Positions 1 through 5,513 of a stretch of DNA of 5,513 nt are shown here, in pieces. The position numbers and the translations under genes are program-made. The stretch comes from Acidobacteriaceae bacterium (GTDB taxonomy: Bacteria; Acidobacteriota; Terriglobia; Terriglobales; Acidobacteriaceae): contig JASHUF010000306.1 of NCBI GenBank assembly GCA_030040175.1, positions 1-5,513 of the forward strand, in the 5' to 3' direction. Every line of letters starts with the position of its first letter. Position 1 is the first letter of the stretch. The notes beneath the pieces are model-generated. The model searched no databases. It was not told the DNA's origin and saw only the letters and a program-made list of their open reading frames with translations.

Positions 1-1
1 C

Positions 2-154
2 CTTTTGCCGACCAGGTCAAAATCCGCCCACGTTGCCACCCCGGATCCGCTGAAGGCAACGATGGAGCCAATCGAGCAATCAAGTTATGCGGTCGTGCCC
101 CTGATTACCGGAACCGCGCGCACACCCGTGGACGTTACCATCCACTATGTGTGA
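2..154 (+). CDS. 3' end of an unrecognised protein gene (partial, runs off the left edge)
   Basis: One forward frame is open from the window edge to a TGA at 152-154 and gives about 50 residues ending in VDVTIHYV. The last 20 or so residues alternate hydrophobic and polar positions (AVVPLITGTARTPVDVTIHY), as in terminal beta strands of an exported or Ig-like domain. Codon third positions are mostly G/C, as in the genes nearby. I do not recognise the family. An internal ATG at 62 could in principle start a 30-aa peptide, but reading through from outside the window is simpler. A second forward frame is also open across this stretch and continues to 414, but its product is rich in Arg and Cys and looks non-coding. 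A strong hairpin 43 nt past this stop fits a gene end. The choice of frame is inference. Confidence 0.35.
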   Translation, partial: LLPTRSKSAHVATPDPLKATMEPIEQSSYAVVPLITGTARTPVDVTIHYV

Positions 155-196
155 GGATGCAATTCGAGTCCTTGGAATCGAGCTTCTTACCACCCG

Positions 197-225
197 GCGC
201 CGAGGCGCAGCCCGCCCCTCGGCGC
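197..225 (+). terminator. GC-rich hairpin, possible terminator of the upstream gene
   Basis: GCGCCGAGG (197-205) pairs perfectly with CCTCGGCGC (217-225) across an 11-nt loop. The hairpin lies 43 nt after the stop of the partial upstream frame. No T-run follows it on the + strand, so it is not a textbook intrinsic terminator. It could be a Rho-linked or 3'-end-protecting structure, or simply a GC-rich repeat. The remainder of the 155-410 spacer shows no convincing gene or strong sigma-70 promoter. Confidence 0.35.
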
Positions 226-410
226 TCAACTGCTCGCACTCGATCGGCGATCCAACGAGCGGCGAGCGGAGTGTCCAACTGCAAAAGCCCGCTCTCCATC
301 GCTAAGAGTCACTTGGTGAGTGACCTCCCGGTCGTCCTCCACGCCTTACCCGGTGTTTGCGTGAATGTGCGAACGGTAGAGGTTCCTTTGAGGACCAGTG
401 TGGAGCGTAG

Positions 411-2162
411 ATGAGGCAGTCGCGGCGAGCGTTTCTGTTGAGTGGATTGAATGCTGCGGCAGCGGCGGCGTTTGGACAAGAGGGCATGATTCAGCACGCG
501 GTGACCGCTCAGCCGCGCGCCAAGCGATCCGGCTTGCCCTTCAACGCACATTTCGTTGAGGTGGGCAGCATGGCCGGGCTCGATCGCCCCATCCTGTATG
601 GCGCCCCCATTCACAAGGAGTTCCTCCTGGAGGGTATCGGCTGCGGATGTGCCTTCCTGGATTACGACAATGACGGGTGGATCGACATTCTGGTTCTGGG
701 CGGAAGCACGCTCACAGGACCCGATCCCGGCATCACCAACCGTCTTTACCGCAACAACAGGGACGGCACCTTTCGGGATGTCACAGTGGAAGCGGGCCTG
801 ACGAAAACCGGCTGGGCGTGCGGTGTGTGCGTCGGGGACTATAACAACGACGGATTCGACGATCTCTTCCTCACTTATTGGGGACACAATGTCCTCTATC
901 GCAATAACGGGAACGGGACCTTCACGGACGTGACCGGCGAGGCTGGTTTACTGGATATTCCGGCAGGTTACAGGACCGGATGCTCTTTTCTGGACTATGA
1001 CCGAGACGGACATCTGGACCTGTTCGTAGCCAGCTATGCCACCTTCGAATATGGGAAGACTCCGCGTCCCGGCGAAAAACCCTACTGTTACTTTCGAAAC
1101 GTACCCATCATGTGCGGCCCGAATGGGCTCCCCGCCACCAAACATACCCTTTACCGCAACAACGGAAAGGGAGGTTTCATCGACGTGAGCAAAGAGTCGG
1201 GAATTGCGGACGCGCGGGACAACTATGGTCTTACCGTGGTGGCCGGCGATTTTGACGACGATGGATGGCCAGACATCTATGTCGCCGGTGACACGTCTCC
1301 GAGCCTTCTCTTCATGAACAATCGCGACGGCACATTTCGCGAAGAGGGCGTAGTCCGCGGCGTGGCCTATAGCGACGATGGCCAGGTCGAGTCGGGCATG
1401 GGATTGGCCGTAGGGGATTATGACGGCGCCGGCCGCCTGGACATTCTCAAGACGCACTTTGCCGGGGATGTTCCCGTACTCTACAAAAACTTAGGCAAGG
1501 GTAACTTCGACGTTGTCACGCCCGAGAGCGGGCTGGCGGTCGACAACCGGTTTGTCAGCTGGGGAGCGGGCTTTGAGGACTTTGACAACGATGGGTGGTT
1601 CGACATCACCATCTCGACCGGCAATCTTGTTCCCGAGCTTGAACTCCACTTTCCGGACGCCCCGGCGAAGAGCCCGCTCCTGCTTTTCCGCAACCTGGGC
1701 GACGGCCGTTTCGAGGAGCTGTTCGATGAGGCCGGACCGGCGATCCAGGTTCCGCACTCCAGCAGGGGCCTCGCCTACGGCGATTTCGATAACGATGGCG
1801 ACATCGACATGCTGGTCGTCAATCTGGGGGAACCGCCCTCGCTGTTGCGGAACGATGTCTCCGGGAAGAACCACTGGATCAAGATCAGGCCGGAGGGCAC
1901 GGTCTCCAATCGCACAGCGATCGGCACGCGAATTGAGGTGACTGCAAACGGAAAGACGCAGATGAAGGAGCTGCAGAGCCAGTCCAGCTTTCTCTCCTGC
2001 GGCGATTTCCGGCTTCACTTCGGATTGGGCAGCGCGCTCACGGCCGATGTAAGCCTGCGCTGGCCCAGTGGCCAGCGACAGTCCTTCGCCGGCCTGAAGG
2101 CAGATCAGTTGTACACCATCAAAGAACCGATAGGCATCGTTCCCAACCGCGGCTGGAAGTAA
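411..2162 (+). CDS. Tat-exported CRTAC1-family protein: seven FG-GAP/VCBS repeats plus ASPIC/UnbV domain
   Basis: This 583-aa protein is complete. The ATG at 411 follows a GGAG ribosome-binding site (402-405) with a 5-nt gap. The N-terminus, SRRAFLLSG followed by an Ala-rich run (residues 4-20), reads as a twin-arginine signal peptide, so export in a folded state is expected. Seven calcium-loop motifs of the DxDxDGxxD type start at residues 84, 143, 195, 280, 336, 390 and 458. The second has Asn at its third position (DYNNDGFDD), and the fifth is degenerate (DYDGAGRLD, Ala for the third acid). Six copies of a linking motif like LYRNNGNGTFTDVTGEAGL occur at about 111, 161, 246, 299, 356 and 424. 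The count fits a seven-bladed beta propeller. Residues about 488-570 match an ASPIC/UnbV domain (AIGTRIEV, LHFGLGSA, LRWPSGQ). Such proteins are frequent in Acidobacteria and Planctomycetes, mostly without known function. Binding of calcium and a surface or periplasmic ligand is inferred. It appears to be a single-gene unit, with long spacers on both sides. Confidence 0.93.
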   Translation: MRQSRRAFLLSGLNAAAAAAFGQEGMIQHAVTAQPRAKRSGLPFNAHFVEVGSMAGLDRPILYGAPIHKEFLLEGIGCGCAFLDYDNDGWIDILVLGGSTLTGPDPGITNRLYRNNRDGTFRDVTVEAGLTKTGWACGVCVGDYNNDGFDDLFLTYWGHNVLYRNNGNGTFTDVTGEAGLLDIPAGYRTGCSFLDYDRDGHLDLFVASYATFEYGKTPRPGEKPYCYFRNVPIMCGPNGLPATKHTLYRNNGKGGFIDVSKESGIADARDNYGLTVVAGDFDDDGWPDIYVAGDTSPSLLFMNNRDGTFREEGVVRGVAYSDDGQVESGMGLAVGDYDGAGRLDILKTHFAGDVPVLYKNLGKGNFDVVTPESGLAVDNRFVSWGAGFEDFDNDGWFDITISTGNLVPELELHFPDAPAKSPLLLFRNLGDGRFEELFDEAGPAIQVPHSSRGLAYGDFDNDGDIDMLVVNLGEPPSLLRNDVSGKNHWIKIRPEGTVSNRTAIGTRIEVTANGKTQMKELQSQSSFLSCGDFRLHFGLGSALTADVSLRWPSGQRQSFAGLKADQLYTIKEPIGIVPNRGWK

Positions 2163-2181
2163 CTCCATCCAAGGTTGGGAA
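2140..2181 (+). terminator. Hairpin enclosing the stop codon of the CRTAC1-family gene
   Basis: TTCCCAACC (2140-2148) is the exact reverse complement of GGTTGGGAA (2173-2181). Inside this, TGGA (2154-2157) can pair with TCCA (2164-2167), leaving the TAA stop (2160-2162) in the inner loop. There is no following T-run. It may shape or protect the 3' end of the mRNA, or it may be chance. Folding is inferred from sequence only. Confidence 0.35.
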
Positions 2182-2547
2182 GGCCTTCATGTGTTTGACA
2201 GCGCCGCGCGCTCGGACGAACGAACAGGAGGGCAGAATTGCTTTTCCCGTAGCCGCAGCGAGGCGAGCGCCTTCAATCTTGACGGGATCACGGGCATCCC
2301 TCTCCGCTTGAGCGGCCTTCTCTGCTTGATCCCGGGAGCGCGTCTTGGCCGGCCTGCAAGTGACTTGCCGTTCTCGTAGAGGCAGAGATGTTTTCGGCGC
2401 CGGCATTGCTTTCCGTGCAGTCCCCTACCTTTGGCGCCACGACCCTCGCTATGCCTCGCGATTACGCTTATAGTGGTAGTCGATACTGGAGCGGTAGCCG
2501 TGGTCCCCATGTCCATTCAGCGGCTTACGTCAAAAAATCTCAGTTAC

Positions 2548-2556
2548 TGCTACGGT
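2548..2556 (+). promoter_or_regulatory. Weak candidate extended -10 promoter element for pgsA
   Basis: TGC followed by TACGGT fits the extended -10 pattern (TGn-TAnnnT). No good -35 hexamer lies 16-18 bp upstream. Transcription starting around 2563 would leave a leader of about 65 nt before the GTG start of pgsA. An alternative is TATAGT at 2469-2474, also without a clear -35. Both are speculative. Confidence 0.2.
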
Positions 2557-2562
2557 ATTGTG

Positions 2563-2582
2563 TTTCCGCAAGTTTTCCGCAA
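2563..2582. repeat. Direct repeat TTTCCGCAA x2, spaced 11 bp, upstream of pgsA
   Basis: TTTCCGCAA occurs at 2563-2571 and again at 2574-2582. The repeats are 11 bp apart start to start, about one helical turn, and about 45-65 bp ahead of the pgsA start. This spacing is what a protein binding the same DNA face twice would need, but no known regulator site is recognised and a chance repeat is possible. Confidence 0.3.
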
Positions 2583-2627
2583 AATTGTGCCTCTCCGTCT
2601 GGGAATGGCGATTTTCTGGGGAAATGT

Positions 2628-3269
2628 GTGAATTTGCCTAACTCCATCACGATGAGCCGGATCGCCATGATCCCGCTGTTCCTGTGGATTCTGTCGCCGC
2701 ACTTCCCCTGGCATGGCCCGGACGGCACGCAGGAGATTACAGCCAGCGTCCTGTTTGTGCTGGCTTCGATCACCGACGGACTGGACGGCTACCTGGCGCG
2801 CAAGCGCGGCCAGATCACCACCATGGGCATGCTGCTCGATCCGCTGGCCGACAAAATCATGGTGACGGCGGCGCTGATTCAGCTCGTCGCCTACAATCCC
2901 GAGGTGGTGAAGGTGTGGATCGCGGTGGTCATCATCGCGCGCGAGTTTCTTATCTCCGGCCTGCGCTCCATCGCTTCGTCGGAGGGGTTCACGATTACCG
3001 CCAGCGAGCTGGGCAAGCTGAAAACAGTGGTCCAGATCGCCTCCGTGGTTTCGGCCATCCTGGCGCACGGCTGGGATCATTGGCAGATTGGCGTGGTGGT
3101 GATTCCGGTGAAGTGGTATGCCGTGGCCGCGATTTATTTCACCGTCGTGGTTTCGATCATTTCGGCCTTGGATTATTTTGTCGGCTTCTGGAAGAAGATC
3201 GACCACGCCTCCGAGGGCCGGCGCAAAGCCGCCGTGCTCTCGCGCGGCAAGAGCGCGCGGCTAACCTAA
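2628..3269 (+). CDS. pgsA: CDP-diacylglycerol--glycerol-3-phosphate 3-phosphatidyltransferase (PGP synthase)
   Basis: This integral inner-membrane enzyme transfers the phosphatidyl group of CDP-diacylglycerol to sn-glycerol-3-phosphate, giving phosphatidylglycerophosphate and CMP. That is the committed step to phosphatidylglycerol and cardiolipin. The CDP-alcohol phosphotransferase signature D-x2-D-G-x2-A-R-x8-G-x3-D-x3-D is complete: D50, D53, G54, A57, R58, G67, D71 and D75. Family-typical stretches are the N-terminus MNLPNSITMSRI and REFLISGLRS (105-114) followed by SELGKLKT (126-133). About five or six hydrophobic segments are visible, and the C-terminus ends in a basic tail. I chose GTG at 2628 because it gives the typical PgsA N-terminus and follows GGGGA (2618-2622) with a 5-nt gap. 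The length, 213 aa, is somewhat longer than the usual 180-200. An ATG at 2388 in the same frame would add 80 residues unlike the family. The gene appears monocistronic and converges on the tolC-like gene. Confidence 0.95.
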   Translation: MNLPNSITMSRIAMIPLFLWILSPHFPWHGPDGTQEITASVLFVLASITDGLDGYLARKRGQITTMGMLLDPLADKIMVTAALIQLVAYNPEVVKVWIAVVIIAREFLISGLRSIASSEGFTITASELGKLKTVVQIASVVSAILAHGWDHWQIGVVVIPVKWYAVAAIYFTVVVSIISALDYFVGFWKKIDHASEGRRKAAVLSRGKSARLT

Positions 3270-3311
3270 CCAGGGATCAGGTTTCAGGCGTCAGGGAATA
3301 GGGAGCAGAGC
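3270..3311 (+). repeat. Degenerate heptamer array (CAGG-type) directly after the pgsA stop
   Basis: Six consecutive 7-nt units start on the base after the pgsA TAA: CCAGGGA, TCAGGTT, TCAGGCG, TCAGGGA, ATAGGGA and GCAGAGC. Four of them share CAGG at the same offset, and the fifth has TAGG there. The pgsA transcript would therefore carry G runs spaced 7 nt apart. The function is unknown. Confidence 0.6.
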
Positions 3312-3331
3312 TGGCTGCATAAATGGCTTTG

Positions 3332-3357
3332 TAAAAGGGCCCGACTTGAGTCGGGCC
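3332..3357 (-). terminator. Probable intrinsic terminator of the efflux operon (minus strand)
   Basis: Read on the minus strand, the 9-bp stem GGCCCGACT/AGTCGGGCC (3357-3338) is followed by CTTTTAC, giving a short T-run after a GC stem. That is the intrinsic terminator pattern, about 205 nt beyond the tolC-like stop. On the plus strand the same hairpin lies 68 nt past pgsA but is followed by GCAAAGG, so it would terminate pgsA less well. It may act in both directions. Confidence 0.45.
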
Positions 3358-3428
3358 GCAAAGGCCGCATCAACGTTGGGGCTTTAGCCCCTGAGGGACA
3401 CTACCCAACAGCCTGAGGCCATTGATGC
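3337..3428. repeat. Multi-hairpin intergenic element, possible REP-like repeat
   Basis: Three stem-loops follow each other. The first is GGCCCGACT/AGTCGGGCC (3338-3357). The second is GGGGC-TTTA-GCCCC (3378-3391). The third is GCC-TGA-GGC (3411-3419). The last two are enclosed by GCATCAA (3367-3373) paired with TTGATGC (3422-3428). Compact nested palindromes between convergent genes are typical of REP/BIME-like or other dispersed intergenic repeats. Whether it is multicopy cannot be seen from one window. Confidence 0.45.
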
Positions 3429-3437
3429 AACCAACTC

Positions 3438-3546
3438 TAGGGAGTAGAAAGACGCCGTCCCTGCACTGTTTCCGCCCTCGGACCTTCACGCCTCGAATTC
3501 CTCAACCCGCCTCAACTTTCACTGAGCCGGCGTTTCCTACTCCCTA
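3438..3546. repeat. Imperfect long inverted repeat between pgsA and the tolC-like gene
   Basis: TAGGGAGTAGAAAGACGCC (3438-3456) is nearly the reverse complement of 3529-3546, which reads TAGGGAGTAGGAAACGCC on the minus strand. The arms differ by about one mismatch and one inserted base. The enclosed segment is 72 nt. The right arm includes part of the heptamer array, so the left arm is a third, isolated copy of the GGGAGTA unit. The arms could form a cruciform or a long mRNA stem. Confidence 0.5.
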
Positions 3547-3565
3547 CTCCCTAATCCCTTTTCTT
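3531..3565 (-). repeat. Heptamer array (GGGAGTA-type) directly after the tolC-like stop
   Basis: On the minus strand, just past the stop codon of the tolC-like gene, come GGGATTA, GGGAGTA and GGGAGTA, then a diverging GGAAACG, in exact 7-nt register (plus-strand TACTCCC at 3538 and 3545, TAATCCC at 3552). It mirrors the array after pgsA: both put G-rich heptamers in the 3' end of the respective transcript. Origin and role are unknown. Confidence 0.55.
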
Positions 3566-5028
3566 CACTGTCCCACCTGGTAGCGCACCTCGGCCAGCGC
3601 CGTCTGGTAGGCGTAGCGCGCGGTGGTGAAATCGATCTCGGCCTGCGTCTGCGCGAGCTGCGCCTGGGTGAGCTCGACGATGCTGCTCAGCCCGATTTTG
3701 TAGCGCGCCTGCGCCAGATCGAGGGCGAGGCTGGCCTGGTCGAGCTCGCCCTGGGTGACGCCGATGCGCTCAAAGGCCGTCTGCGCGTTGAGCACCGCGG
3801 TGCGCAGATCGCGGGCGATGGTGTCGCGCAGGGCGCGCACGTTTTCCTGCGCCGCCTGCGCGCGCAGCTTTGCCTCTTTGGCGTCGGCGCTGAAGAGAAA
3901 TCCGTTGAAGACGGGAACGCTGATGTTGGCGCCGGCGCCGAGATACCAGGAAGACTGAATAAGATCGTCGCGCACGGGCGCGCCGCCTCCTGCGGCCAGC
4001 GCGGAGACCGTGGGCAACCGGAGGTCGCGCTCGGCGGTGGCGTATTGCTTGTCGGCGGCATAGTGATCGTTGAGCGCGGCCAGATCGGGGCGCTGCCCGA
4101 AGGCCGTCTCCAGAAGAGCGTCGGGATTGCCGGGTGCGGGCGGAGGGCTGCCGCCGCTCTCATCCACCAGCGTGTAGTGCTCATCGGTCTCGGAGCCGAG
4201 CACGTCGTTGAGCGCCGCCATGGCTGCCTGCTCGTTATTTTGGGCGTCGAGCAGAAGCAGATTGGCCTGCGCGATCTGGACATTGGCGAAGCTGAGGTCG
4301 AGATCGGACTTGATCTTCGCTTTGGTCAGCGCGCTCACCTGGTCCCCGGTGGCCTGCCGTTGCGCCAGCGTCTGCCGGGCAACGCGCAGCACGGCCTGCG
4401 TGGTCAGCGCCTGGTAAAACGCCTGATCGACGGTGAGCTTGATATCGAGCTCGGTGGCGCGCTCGTCTTCCAGCTGTGCTTTCGCGCGCGATTGCGCGCT
4501 GAGCACCAGATTGTGCGTGCGCCCGAAATCCGTAATCAGCTGGCTCACCGATAGCCCCGCAGCGGCTCTGGGAAGGATTCTGGAGGCGGTTATATACGGC
4601 CCTCCGGAGATGCGGCTGTTCTGGTGCGCATCCACCGCATCGAGGTCCGTCGTGGCCTGCGGCATTTCTACCGATCGGACTTCGCGGGTTACCTGGCCTG
4701 CGGCGAGCGCGAGCAGCCGCGCCACGCTGATGCGGGGATTGTTTTGGATCGCCACCTGCTCGGCCTGCCCGAGTGTGAGTTTGGGTCCCATGTCTGCGGG
4801 CTGGGCATTGCCCGCCGCTCCCGGAACAGCGGATGGAGCGGGCGTGCCCATCGGCGGCTGGTTTTGCTCGCTTGGCACAGCCGATGCTACGTGCGCGAGC
4901 AGCAGCGCAGGCGCGGGGGCCGATGGCAACGTTGCCTGTTGCGCCTGCGCCCGCCCGGCAGCGGGCATGAGAGCCAGCAGCGCCGAACAGAAATAGCCGG
5001 CGGCTCGATTTCTCTTCTCTTTACTCAT
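3565..5028 (-). CDS. TolC-family outer-membrane efflux protein
   Basis: This is the outer-membrane channel of a tripartite efflux or export system. It would form a trimeric beta-barrel and periplasmic tunnel. I chose ATG at 5028 (487 aa), preceded by AAGGTGG with a 5-nt gap. A GTG at 5037 in the same frame has no room for a ribosome-binding site. A Sec signal peptide is evident at residues 1-29 (KEKRNR, hydrophobic core, AQA cleavage-type end) without a lipobox. A Pro/Ala-rich stretch follows at 33-78. Two outer-membrane-efflux (OEP) domains cover about 84-285 and 303-487. They include LTLGQAEQVAIQNNPRIS, QLITDFGRTHN, SVPVFNGF and the final RYKIGLSSIVELTQAQLAQ helix. The start overlaps the stop of the upstream RND permease by 8 nt (ATGAGTAA), which indicates translational coupling and a shared operon. 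The substrate cannot be told from the sequence. An adaptor gene is expected upstream, outside the window. Confidence 0.93.
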   Translation of the reverse strand: MSKEKRNRAAGYFCSALLALMPAAGRAQAQQATLPSAPAPALLLAHVASAVPSEQNQPPMGTPAPSAVPGAAGNAQPADMGPKLTLGQAEQVAIQNNPRISVARLLALAAGQVTREVRSVEMPQATTDLDAVDAHQNSRISGGPYITASRILPRAAAGLSVSQLITDFGRTHNLVLSAQSRAKAQLEDERATELDIKLTVDQAFYQALTTQAVLRVARQTLAQRQATGDQVSALTKAKIKSDLDLSFANVQIAQANLLLLDAQNNEQAAMAALNDVLGSETDEHYTLVDESGGSPPPAPGNPDALLETAFGQRPDLAALNDHYAADKQYATAERDLRLPTVSALAAGGGAPVRDDLIQSSWYLGAGANISVPVFNGFLFSADAKEAKLRAQAAQENVRALRDTIARDLRTAVLNAQTAFERIGVTQGELDQASLALDLAQARYKIGLSSIVELTQAQLAQTQAEIDFTTARYAYQTALAEVRYQVGQ

Positions 5029-5513
5029 GCGTTCCACCTTCCGTGGCAGTAGCCGCGTGTTCGTGCCGGCCGTGGATCAACAGGTACACAGCCGGGACAA
5101 GAAACACCGTGACCACAACCGAAAACGCCAGGCCGCCGATGACCGCGCGCGCCAGCGGTGCGTACTGCTCGCTGCCGGCTTCGAGTCCCAACGCCATGGG
5201 GATCATGCCCAGCAGCGTCGCCAGCGAGGTCATCAGGATGGGCCGCAGGCGAATCTTGCAGGCGTTCACCACCGCCTCCAGCAGCGGCTGGCCCTGCTTA
5301 TGCAGGATGCCGGCGAACTCGACAATGAGAATGCTGTTCGAAACCACGATGCCGGTCATCATGATCACGCCCATCAGCGACATGATGTTCAGCGTGCTGC
5401 CGGTGAAGAGCAGGATCAGCAACACGCCGGCCAGCCCCGGAGGAATGGCCATGAGGATGATGAAGGGATCGATGAAGGAGCGGAACTGCGCCATCAGGAT
5501 CAGGTACACCAGC
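5021..5513 (-). CDS. RND efflux permease, C-terminal part (AcrB/HAE1-like; truncated by the window edge)
   Basis: This is the last ~164 residues of a proton-driven inner-membrane efflux transporter. The full-length family is about 1000-1050 aa, and the rest lies beyond the right edge. The frame is open to the end of the window, so the GTG at 5507-5509 is an internal Val, not a start. Family-typical stretches are AQFRSFIDPFIILMAIPPGL, NIMSLMGVIMMTGIVVSNS, RLRPILMTSLATLLGMIPMA and EQYAPLARAVIGGL. They cover the last four or so membrane helices of an ACR_tran-type permease. The tail ends in a short His/Glu-containing segment (HGRHEHAATATEGGTHE). The stop TAA (5021-5023) lies inside the start of the tolC-like gene. 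The AcrB-like (HAE1) subtype is favoured over metal-type CusA, but the substrate is unknown. Confidence 0.93.
   Translation of the reverse strand, partial: LVYLILMAQFRSFIDPFIILMAIPPGLAGVLLILLFTGSTLNIMSLMGVIMMTGIVVSNSILIVEFAGILHKQGQPLLEAVVNACKIRLRPILMTSLATLLGMIPMALGLEAGSEQYAPLARAVIGGLAFSVVVTVFLVPAVYLLIHGRHEHAATATEGGTHE

Larger units (their letters stand above)
2163..2627. other. 465-bp spacer with no convincing gene
   Basis: I see no tRNA, known riboswitch or recognisable protein here. Small structures are visible. CGGGATC (2283-2289) pairs with GATCCCG (2328-2334) around a CCGC-TTGA-GCGG hairpin (2304-2315). CTCTCCGCTTGA (2300-2311) recurs as TTCTCTGCTTGA (2318-2329), 18 bp apart. A minus-strand frame over 2119-2406 would give a 95-aa protein with a charged Ala/Glu/Lys/Arg stretch (DQAEKAAQAERDARDP). 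It overlaps the convergent CRTAC1-family gene and matches nothing I know, so it could be a gene remnant or chance. The frame of pgsA is also open upstream to 2388 but does not read like a PgsA N-terminus. Confidence 0.5.

Noticed and set aside
151..414. Forward 87-aa open frame whose stop overlaps the CRTAC1-family ATG (ATGA), suggesting a coupled small gene
   Set aside because: The product is rich in Arg, Ser and Cys with no recognisable domain, has no ribosome-binding site at its ATG, and reads like a GC-rich chance frame. The CRTAC1-family gene has its own good ribosome-binding site.
2195..2200. TTGACA as a -35 promoter box after the CRTAC1-family gene
   Set aside because: No -10-like hexamer lies 16-18 bp downstream; the sequence there is GC-rich (around GAACGA).
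2119..2406. Minus-strand 95-aa open frame as a real gene
   Set aside because: It runs 44 bp into the convergent CRTAC1-family gene, has only a weak ribosome-binding site and matches no known family. It is kept only as a low-interest observation.
2388..2627. 80-aa N-terminal extension of PgsA from an in-frame ATG at 2388
   Set aside because: The extension has no family resemblance, contains no extra membrane or targeting signal, and PgsA proteins normally begin with MNLPN-like sequence, which matches the GTG at 2628 with a good ribosome-binding site.
3270..3565. CRISPR array or tRNA in the convergent spacer
   Set aside because: The repeats are 7-nt tandem units without spacers of CRISPR length, and no cloverleaf or T-arm consensus is present.
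3687..4996. Several long open frames opposite or out of frame to the TolC-family gene
   Set aside because: They are shadows caused by high GC third positions; their products are Arg/Ser/Ala-rich without domains, while the TolC frame has full family features.
5029..5037. GTG at 5037 as start of the TolC-family gene
   Set aside because: It sits within or next to the purine-rich AAGGTGG that serves the ATG at 5028, leaving no properly spaced ribosome-binding site.

Overview
The window is GC-rich bacterial chromosomal DNA with four recognisable protein genes and long, structured intergenic stretches. An exported CRTAC1/ASPIC-UnbV beta-propeller protein, an RND pump translationally coupled to a TolC-type outer-membrane channel, and G-rich heptamer repeats in the spacers together suggest a diderm soil-type bacterium, most likely Acidobacteriota (Terriglobia). 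This is inferred from gene types and style. There is no rRNA or marker gene here to prove it.

Layout, left to right. Positions 2-154 hold the probable 3' end of an unrecognised + strand gene. A 256-bp spacer (155-410) contains a strong 9-bp GC hairpin. The + strand gene at 411-2162 encodes a 583-aa Tat-exported protein with seven calcium-loop (FG-GAP/VCBS) repeats and a C-terminal ASPIC/UnbV domain. Its stop codon sits inside a potential hairpin. A 465-bp spacer (2163-2627) has no convincing gene, but carries small inverted repeats and a TTTCCGCAA direct repeat just ahead of pgsA. pgsA (2628-3269, +, GTG start) encodes the phosphatidylglycerophosphate synthase of phospholipid synthesis. A 295-bp convergent spacer (3270-3564) follows. 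It has G-rich 7-nt repeat arrays at both ends in mirror orientation, a multi-hairpin element and an imperfect long inverted repeat.

On the minus strand, a truncated RND (AcrB/HAE1-like) permease (5513 down to 5021) overlaps by 8 nt a TolC-family outer-membrane efflux protein (5028 down to 3565). These two would form the inner- and outer-membrane parts of a tripartite efflux pump. The rest of the permease, and probably a periplasmic adaptor, lie beyond the right edge.

The genes form three independent functional units: exported propeller protein, phospholipid synthesis and efflux. I see no evidence of a new multi-gene defence or metabolic system. The least explained material is the non-coding DNA, above all the convergent pgsA/tolC spacer.
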